Positions 56,854-64,000 of a stretch of DNA of 64,000 nucleotides are shown here, one piece after another. This DNA comes from Ganoderma boninense (lineage: Eukaryota > Basidiomycota > Agaricomycetes > Polyporales > Polyporaceae): the NCBI GenBank assembly GCA_002900995.3, contig CM035305.1, positions 2,960,467 to 3,024,466 of the forward strand, written 5' to 3'. The position numbers were made by a program, and so were the translations under genes. Each line of letters opens with the position of its first letter. Within the stretch, counting starts at the first letter, position 1. The notes under the pieces are model-generated. The model saw only the letters and a list, made by a program, of their open reading frames with translations, searched no databases and was not told where the DNA came from.

Positions 56854-59309
56854 TGCCAGTCCCTTTGGACCGCGAGATGCTCAAGTCCATGAAGCGCGCC
56901 GATCTTCAGAGAATATGCAAAGTGCGTCCATTCCAACCCGTACGCTTCTAGTACTTCGCTCACATCCGCCCCTAGGACTATGGCATCAAGGCTAACCTCA
57001 AGACAGATGCTCTCATTGACCTCCTTGTCGATACTACCCATGGCGCACCCCGCCCCGCCCCACCCCACCGCAGCGTGCCCATCAACAAGAGTCGCCTCCC
57101 GTTCAAGTACTGCATCGCGTCTACGAGGCGCTTCGTCATCGTCGGTCATAATTCACGATACGGACGAGGAAGACAATGCGAACACCGATAACGCATATAC
57201 CAGCCTCTCTACCTTGCCCTCTTCCGACCCTGAGGTTGCTCCCGTACTACCGCCGCGCACCAGGAGGTCAAAGAATTCCCAATATAAGCTCGGCGTCGGT
57301 AGACCGACCGCCGCCGGTGGAAGCGGCGCGCGAACCGTGACGCGCTCTACCAGCCTCTCCCAGAAGGGGAAGCGAGCCAAAGGAAGTAAGAGCATGAAGC
57401 CATCGGAAGCTGTGATCCTGGAAGAAGAGGGTATGCTTCCCACACCTCCCAACCACTCCAGTCACTCATTCCTCTCATCTTAGAACCTGACCCCATGCAT
57501 AGCGATGGCAAGTCCAATGTCCTGCCTTTACACTCTCCTCTCACCCGTTTCTAGTGCCCCACGCCGGACCGTCTGGCACAATCCATGAATCATCACCTCC
57601 GGAGCCACTCATGATCCTTGCCCCTTCAGAATCTGTCCCCATGTCAGATCCCATTGCTCCATTCGCTCTGGTGCCTATGCCGCCTCCAGACACATCTGAA
57701 CAACTGAGAACGTACATTACTAATTTGGTTGGTGCTGTGGTTATATGTCATCGATGGGAGTCAATTAACCCGTTGGATTAGGTCGTACCTCTTCAGACTC
57801 AGATCCAGCTCCTGCAGACTGAGTTACAACAACGATCCAACCAGGTCGCTGAGTTAAACGCCGTCACTGCTCAACTACGCTTGCTGCAGTCAGAAGTGGA
57901 GTTGTTACGTTCCCAGGCTTCTCTTGTTCCCCAGCTGCAAACGGAAGTCCAACAGTTGAAGGAGATGATGTCCTTCCTCATGCAGGCCACTGCAGGTGCC
58001 CCCCCAACGTCATCTGAAAGGAGCTTGGGAAAGGCTCGAGCATCGTACGTACATGTGCAATAACTGTCCTAGGCTGTGCCCGGTTGTATAACATTGTTGT
58101 CGCAGAGATGAGGGCGTTACGCAGACTGTCGTGGGAGGAAGCGAAGGATCATACGCCATGTCAAGCACAATCCCGGCGCAACCTCTTCTGGGAAGTTCTC
58201 AATCATTACTCGGCAAACGTCAACGAGACCCGAACGATAGTCTGTCGGCTGGCACGGTTGAAGATGCGCAAAGCAATCGTGGTCAAGAGGATCGAGACAC
58301 CCGAGTTGTCAGGCCCACACGAAAACGACCGAAACTTGCCAATCGTGAAGAAATCCGCCAAGGTTCATCTGGCCAGTCTGTTGATCCGGATGGCTTTGTG
58401 GACGTGGATGTGGAGAACGGCGAAGGTCAGTCTGCCCCCCGACCGACGTTCACAATATTCCAGGGCCCGGAAGAGCCACCAGAGGCATACAGCGACCCAC
58501 CTCCTCCGACTACACATCTGTCCGACTTGTTTCCATTCGACACCGGATCTGGCCAAGTAACGCCCCCGAACATAGGAGGCGCAATTCCTCGTCCGCCGGG
58601 AGCAGACGAGAATGCGACGAATCATCCGAACTTCAATTTTGCCTTCAACCCAGACCTGTTTCATCCGATTACATCGACCCCTTTTGATATGACCCTGCCG
58701 CCGTTTGGGTACCCAGAAGCGCCGACGTCACCTTCGCCCGCCGCCCCGTCGGGAGGTTTCGTTGAGCGAGCTGGAGGCCGGATAGAGCGCAATGACCTGT
58801 TTCAGCCGCTTCGACGGCCCACGCCTTCACAGACATCTTCTGCGCAGCCCCAGCCGCCTTCCCGGCCCCAGTCAGCCGTTCCAAGACCGGAGAGTCGAAA
58901 CGCACCATCCGGACCTTCGACGTCGCGCGGCGGCCCTAGCAACTCTGGCGCTTCGACAGGGGGCAGCGGTACAGTTGAGCTCACTGCGCCCACAGCTGCT
59001 TCCATGCTCCCTACCGTGCCTGAGTCACCATCCGAAGGCCCTCCAAGTGTCCCAGGTGTGGCCAGCGTGGCTACGGCTGACAGCTCGGACCTCCTCGCGG
59101 CATTCATGCCGCGGCGCACGGTCTCGAGCACCGAGGTCGGGATGCAGCTCGGCATGAGCGGGACGCTGCAGCTCCCGCCCGATACGCCGGGTGCGCAGAT
59201 GAAGCGGACGATGTACGGTACTGAGCTGGAGAGCGACAAGCGCTTCGGGGACTTCGGTGTCGAGGGCGTCGCGTCGGGCTTCTGGGCGGGGCTGACGCGG
59301 CGCTCGTAA
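56854..59309 (+). CDS. SAP-domain and coiled-coil protein
   Basis: Starts MPVPLDREMLKSMKRADLQR, ICK, joined to DYGIKANLKTDALIDLLVDT after an intron at about 56,921-56,975: a SAP-like helix pair, which in other proteins binds DNA. A Ser/Pro/basic stretch follows (PPRTRRSKNSQYKLGVGRPT), then a coiled coil (QTQIQLLQTELQQRSNQVAE, LNAVTAQLRLLQSEVELLRS), then a disordered half with RPTRKRPKLANREEIR and an ordered C-terminal end (STEVGMQLGMSGTLQLPPDT, TMYGTELESDKRFGDFGVEG). The total is about 680 residues. The gene is not recognised beyond SAP; a chromatin or nuclear role is inferred. A single extra C (CCC 57,078-57,080) breaks the frame after PHRSVP; removing it continues into STRVASRSSTASRLRG. Confidence 0.7.
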
Positions 59310-60247
59310 TTCGGACGATGCAGACGGGGCGGGGCGTGTTTGAGCTTCGCTTCGGCTTCGGGCTGGCTCTTCGTGGCTATCGTTATTACAGTATATTCAG
59401 GACGCATTGCGATACCTCCTTCCTTGTCTCCCATTCGGCGCCATGCTCTCTCTGCGGGCGTCCGTACTTACACCCATCTACCTGCGAACCCTACATCCTC
59501 TCCTACCTTCCTTCTCCTTCCTTCCTCAGCCTCGTTTTGCCCGCCCACATGCCGCATCTTGGTCCATATCCCCTTTTCGCGGGACCTTCACGAATTTTAC
59601 GAATCTGTACTTACGAAAGGTTTAAGCTGTGTTTACTATATAGGTGCATGTCATTCCCCCTCGTTATCGCTATGCTCAGCAATCCGAACCACGAGCCTGA
59701 GATCTGCCGTTCTTCCACCGCAAATCTGTCCATCTGCAGCCTTGGCCATGGCCTACATGCCCGTTATCGCTCGTGTGTCCACTCCCACTCGGCATCTCCG
59801 CCCGTGTTGGAACGTTGACGCGTTGGCGGGCCACCCTCATACTTACTTACCACAACCTTCCTCGACTGTTCCTTCACACAGCCGGACGCGAACGCACACT
59901 CTCCGAACGCCGCGCAGTGTAAAAAAAGAAAAGAAATTCGTTAACGTTGTTCCCTCCATAAATATGTGGTATAATAATATAAGCGGGTGTTGCGGGCGAC
60001 GCCACGCCATGCAACGGAGAAAGCAAACAAGGAGTGCTGGAGCGGCGGGATTGGTGAAAAGGATCCGTATCCCGGAGGTATAAAACAAGGAGTTGAATGC
60101 GAACGTTGAGCGCAGGTCGGACTCTGTGGGCACGCCGCCGCCGTCGATTCCGAACCCACGCGTTCGACGAAGGCTCGACGGCGGCACAAACGCCATGTCA
60201 TGCGCGGTCCGCTTTGGTTCTCGGAGTCATAAGATGTTTCACAAGGC
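59310..60247. terminator. convergent 3' region (SAP protein / MAP kinase)
   Basis: 938 bp, tail to tail. An AT-rich segment with AATATGTGGTATAATAATATAA lies at 59,960. Open frames on the plus strand reach 60,083 but are low-complexity and overlap one another, so I call no gene. Confidence 0.4.
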
Positions 60248-62412
60248 CTAGATTAACGACTGGAAGGACATGACCTCCTCGTGGAGGAGCTTCTTGAGGT
60301 CTTCCTTGTTGAGATCCTGGTCTGTGGTGACGTCAGTACGTACACGGGGCGCCGCGAGCATGGGAAGATCAACGGGGGGGGGACTTACAGTCGAACTCAA
60401 AGTACTCCGGGTCGAGCGAGGACACGGCGGGCTCGTCTTCGGGGTCATGCTGTGTAGATTTGACGTTCCGCCCCGCGTTTCGAGTGCGATGGAGGACGGT
60501 GGCAGCAACAAGACAAGACATCGAGTCAAGCAGATGAAAGATATTCCGGAGCGGCGTGCAAACAAAGAAGAACAAGATGGGCGGCACGGTGAGACTCGAA
60601 TCTACAAAGGGATGATGCAAGATGGGACGTACGTATGCAGAGAGGTATGGGTGCTCCAGCGCCTGGTCCACGGTGAGCCTCTTCTTCGGATCAAACGTCT
60701 ACGCGTGGAGGAGACGTAGTCAGCAGCAGCGACAGGAGTGCTCCTAGACGGAACACAAGGCGAACCAAATGGATGGATGAGCGCGGCTGGGTGGCCAGTG
60801 CATCGGTGCTGTGCTCCTGCGGTCACGGCGCATGGTCCATCGCCGTGGCCAAAATCAGGATCGCGATGCTGGAACATCGCAGGCGGGATGGGATGCGCGA
60901 TGCAGGGCTCGGCGCACACGCCCAGCAGTAGCGGCGTTGCGGCGACAAGGGACTAGAGGCACTCGACACAGGCCGACACAGGGTACGCAGCCCAGGCGCA
61001 ACACAAGCATGAGGCGCCTTGATGCGCATCGCGCATGGAGCGTGCGCCACAGCCGCCAGCCGCACCGCACTAACCGTGCGCGCTGCATGATGAAGCGGAG
61101 CACCAGAGCCGCGAAACAGCCAGGACTCACCAGCGTCTTCTGCAAGAAGTCGATTGCGTCGGGCGACGCCTTGGGGAACAGCGCGCTGAACGGGCGGCGT
61201 TTGCGGATGGGGAGCGCACGGATATAATCGCGCGAGCGGCGCGAGGTGATGGCGTAGAACTCCTCGAGCGTGGGCGTCCCGATGACATCGAGGATGAGGT
61301 CGAGCTGGTGGCCGTAGTCGCGCCCAGGGAAGAGCGGGCGGCCGTTGAGGAGCTCGGCGAGGATACAGCCTACGGCCCAGATGTCGATCGCCTTTGTGTA
61401 CATCTTGAAGGACAGCATAATTTCGGGCGCGCGGTACCAGCGCGTGGCAACGTACTCGGTCATGAGCCCGGCCTCCTTCCCGCCGGGGTTGGTCGAGCGC
61501 GTGGAGCGCGCGAGGCCGAAATCGCACACCTTGAGATCGCAGTTGGCGTTGAGGAGGAGGTTCGCCGGCTTAAGGTCGCGGTGGACGATGTCCGCGCTGT
61601 GCATGGTCTTGAGCGCGCGCAGGGTCTGATACACGAAGTACTGTTAGTCCAGATGGCAGATGGGCCGTGATCCGAGGTGAGGCGGAGCCGGAGGCGCAGG
61701 AGCGTAGCATCGGAGATTGGATGTTGGGATAGAAAACATCGAAGACAGCCGCGCAGATGCGATGGGGAATCGAGACGGGGAGCATCCGTTAGTCGGCGAT
61801 GTGTGTAGAGAGGGTAGGGGATTGGAACGAACCTGGCAGTGATCATCTGTCAACTGCTGAGTGCGGATGACGCGATGGAGATCGGTCTGCATGAGCTCCT
61901 GGATGACTGGATGGAAGGACAGAAGGCGAGATGAGGTTGATGAAGAATAGGCGAGGTATAAGAAGAGAAGACGGACAGTAAATTTCCTTGAAGTCATCGT
62001 AAGAAGAAGGCTTGACGATGTCGAGGATGGAAATAATCTGGAGGGAAGGAGGAAGGAGAATTACGACTGATGGAGAGAAAGATAAGGAGGGGATGGACAG
62101 ACGTTCTCGTTGACACAGGTCTCGGAGAAGAACTTGAGAAGCTTGAGTTCCCGGAGGGTGCGGAGGCAGAAGAGGGTGTGTTCGAAGGGAAGAACTTTCT
62201 TGATGGCGACCTCTCTGTTGGAAGGCTTGTGGAGGGCGGCTACGACGGTGCCGTATGCACCTTCACCGAGGCCATGAAGGACCTTGTAGTCGTCACCTAA
62301 GTAGGGGAAGAGGAGGAGATGTCAATCAAGTGGAAGGGTGACGGGGGTTTGAAAGAAGTGATGACATGCCGACGTGGAAGGGAGGAAGGGGCTTCTGGGT
62401 CTTGCGAGACAT
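60248..62412 (-). CDS. MAP kinase, Fus3/Kss1 (pheromone/filamentation) type
   Basis: Exon 1 is 62412-62370 ([15 protein letters not shown]); then GC-AG intron; exon 2 62296-62103. Kinase features: GEGAYGTV loop, [20 protein letters not shown] (catalytic Lys), [39 protein letters not shown], activation loop [18 protein letters not shown] with the TEY phosphorylation site, [40 protein letters not shown], then [20 protein letters not shown] and the docking end [20 protein letters not shown], with [20 protein letters not shown] last. The TEY loop and the [15 protein letters not shown] text point to Fus3/Kss1/Ubc3-like kinases, not Slt2. Known role: transmitting pheromone and morphogenesis signals. 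The intron 61,130-60,699 is 432 nt, far longer than the rest. Identification secure, subgroup likely. Confidence 0.92.
60699..61130 (-). other. unusually long intron (432 nt) in the MAP kinase gene
   Basis: It separates ...AIDFLQKTL from [12 protein letters not shown] inside the C-lobe. All other introns I placed in the window are about 35-75 nt. I see no open frame in either strand of it that is better than chance. Confidence 0.8.
62297..62369 (-). other. GC-AG intron in the MAP kinase gene
   Basis: The donor is GTCG|GCATGT and the acceptor CTTAG|GTGACG. It gives [15 protein letters not shown] joined to [17 protein letters not shown]. The GT in GCATGT would break the frame. Confidence 0.8.
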
Positions 62413-63881
62413 TAGGCGAGAGACGAAAAGTTAGAGTAAGCGGAAGAGAGAAAGAGAGGAAGTAGAATGGGGAGAGAAGAAGGAGGGAATATGAAAGAGT
62501 ACGCGTACTAAAGACGGTAGGAAGAAGGAAGAATAGAGAGTGAGAGATGGGGAGGATGATGGGCAGATATAGGCGGGGGTCAATGAGGGGAGATCGCAGG
62601 CGGGAGCTGTGGACCGTGACCTGCGATGTTGACCGGGGGAGCTGTGATGGGAATCAGCAGGTGCGACATGATGGATTGCAACGATGCTGTGTTATGGGGC
62701 AACGAAACGCCTCAGTGCCCTGTGCTTAGAAATATCCGAGGGCTGAAAAGATTGCGAGCTGTTCGACGCAGACAGGATCTATACCGGAAACAGAGAAGCG
62801 GGAGGTTGCGATCGTATACGTAAGTAGTCCAAGCGACTTCTGTGGTCCCAGTTGAGGACGTGTGCGATGACAGAGTGCGTCACCGATGGGCATCTCCCAC
62901 AAATCTCGCTTCTTGTTCGTTCCTAGTCCTCGTGCGAAATTGCAGATCACTGGACCCGCCCGGCCCGGACGCCACATGCCGAGTTTAAGCGCTTAAATGG
63001 ATAAACGCCTGCGCGGTGGTCTCGGCTGTGGCTGGGCGCTTGGACGGCGTTGGGCGGCTTTTAGGAGGGCGCTGCCGAAGGTCGGAGGCATGGTCGGGTC
63101 GGGGACTTGTTCACGGTGCGATTGGCTGCGGAAACACCGCATACGCACCCACCATCCGTCGAGCGGTATACTCAACGCTTTTCCTTTTCTTGGCATCCTC
63201 CACTTGAGCAAGGGCACTGCCCTACCCTTCCCTCGACCTCCCCAGGCTGCTCATCCAATTCAAACTCCCCTATCGCCCTCGGCGCTGCCGGTGTCATCGG
63301 TTACCCCGGTAACTAGGGCACGGGGGTGCTCGCCAGTCTGAAAACCTACTCAACAATCTTCTGTCAATTCTTGCTGGACATCTTCACCAGATCCGCGCTG
63401 CATTCTGCATCTAACCATATGCCTGCCATCCACACCTGTCGGCATGTCGGTGGCACGGTCCACCTCTGTCTGGAACGAAAGGCCAAGGCTCGCTCCACGG
63501 GCCACTGGCCGGCTGTTGGAGGACGTTGCATTGAGCACGAAACGGGAGTCGAAAACAAAAGCGGAAGACACCGGACGGGGCCGTGCGAGGGCAGCGTTGT
63601 TTTTGCGGGGCCAATGGGCGGCCGGCGCGAGGTTCCTGAGCATTTCTGATCGGGTGGAAATGAACGAGTTGCCGCCACTTTCGCTCAGGCTCTGTCGTGC
63701 GTACCCGGACCGCGCTCTCGGCTCGCCCACGCTCTCCGCCCACAAAAGCCACAGGTTTCGGCGCATGCCCGTCTCACCCAAGCCCCCACCGCCTCTCTTC
63801 TCTCTTCTTATACCGGTTCGCTTCTGGCTGAGCTAGACGTCCCTCCTTCACTTTTCTTTTCTTCAGCTCTCCCAAGCAGCC
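62413..63881. promoter_or_regulatory. divergent spacer, MAP kinase and cupredoxin
   Basis: About 1.5 kb. The stretch 62,413-62,560 is almost pure purine on the plus strand, so it is a CT-rich leader on the kinase strand. Near the right side, CTTATACC (about 63,806) could be a TATA-like box and CTTTTCTTTTCTTCAG (63,851) is a CT tract upstream of the cupredoxin ATG. No exon is supported. Confidence 0.45.
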
Positions 63882-64000
63882 ATGTTCTTCTCAGCAGCAG
63901 CTTTCGGTCTCTCCGCATTGGCCTCCACCGTCTCTGCAAAGATTATCAACGTCCAGGTCGGTTCCGCCGCCGGCGACCTTACTTACACTCCCGAAGCAGT
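63882..64000 (+). CDS. cupredoxin-like secreted protein (start only, cut by the right edge)
   Basis: The ATG at 63882 opens MFFSAAAFGLSALASTVSAK, a signal peptide, and then IINVQVGSAAGDLTYTPEAV, which is the first strand text of plastocyanin-like fungal extracellular Ser-rich proteins (VGxxxGxLxYxPxxV, with the copper ligands further on, out of view). It is preceded by a CT-rich leader. Such proteins are secreted or GPI-anchored; most lack known activity. The frame is open to the end of the window. Confidence 0.8.
   Translation, partial: MFFSAAAFGLSALASTVSAKIINVQVGSAAGDLTYTPEA

Noticed and set aside
59340..60083. 247-codon plus-strand open frame after the SAP gene
   Set aside because: Two overlapping frames of similar length, low-complexity Pro/Ser/Leu composition and no splice context; it reads as a 3' region.

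Overview
The window is nuclear DNA of a filamentous basidiomycete, most likely an Agaricomycete. Genes are compact and broken by many short introns (about 50-60 nt, GTRNGT...YAG, plus at least three GC-AG introns). Families are fungal: Fus3-type MAP kinase, GH3 and GH131 glycosidases, cytochrome b2-type lactate dehydrogenase, a Na,K-ATPase-like P-type pump, a cupredoxin-like secreted protein. About 20 protein genes sit on both strands. I found no rRNA, tRNA, CRISPR array, origin or intact transposon.

Layout. 1-10.2 kb: a multi-pass membrane protein running off the left edge (-), adenylate kinase Fap7 (+), a small conserved fungal nuclear protein with a 17-nt microexon (-), INO80 subunit Ies2/INO80B (+), a GPI-type secreted Ser/Thr-rich protein (-), cyclin H (+). 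10.9-21.6 kb: a large CNH+GYF protein (+), TFIIIA (-) and, divergently from a 169-bp spacer, Pol III subunit Rpc37/RPC5 (+), then an unrecognised multi-exon gene (+). 22.2-30.4 kb: a P-type cation ATPase (+) and a LIM-domain protein (+). 30.7-38.3 kb: two secreted carbohydrate-active enzymes on the minus strand (GH3 beta-glucosidase, GH131 glucanase) separated by an intergenic stretch with a degenerate repeated motif. 39.7-50.9 kb: two unrecognised nuclear-type proteins, a J-domain protein, Pol III subunit Rpc34/RPC6 with a large charged insertion, and a 7TM-like protein with a long disordered tail. 52-64 kb: GAR transformylase ADE8 (+), cytochrome b2-type L-lactate dehydrogenase (-), a SAP/coiled-coil protein (+), a Fus3/Kss1-type MAP kinase (-), and the start of a cupredoxin-like secreted protein (+) cut by the right edge.

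Functional themes. Three genes serve RNA polymerase III (TFIIIA, Rpc37, Rpc34) and three serve general nuclear machinery (Ies2, cyclin H, Fap7). The GH3/GH131 pair suggests beta-glucan breakdown.

Quality warning. At least ten otherwise conserved genes or gene segments need a single-base correction to stay in frame, mostly in short homopolymer runs. This looks like residual sequencing error, not a cluster of pseudogenes, and it limits exact protein sequences here.
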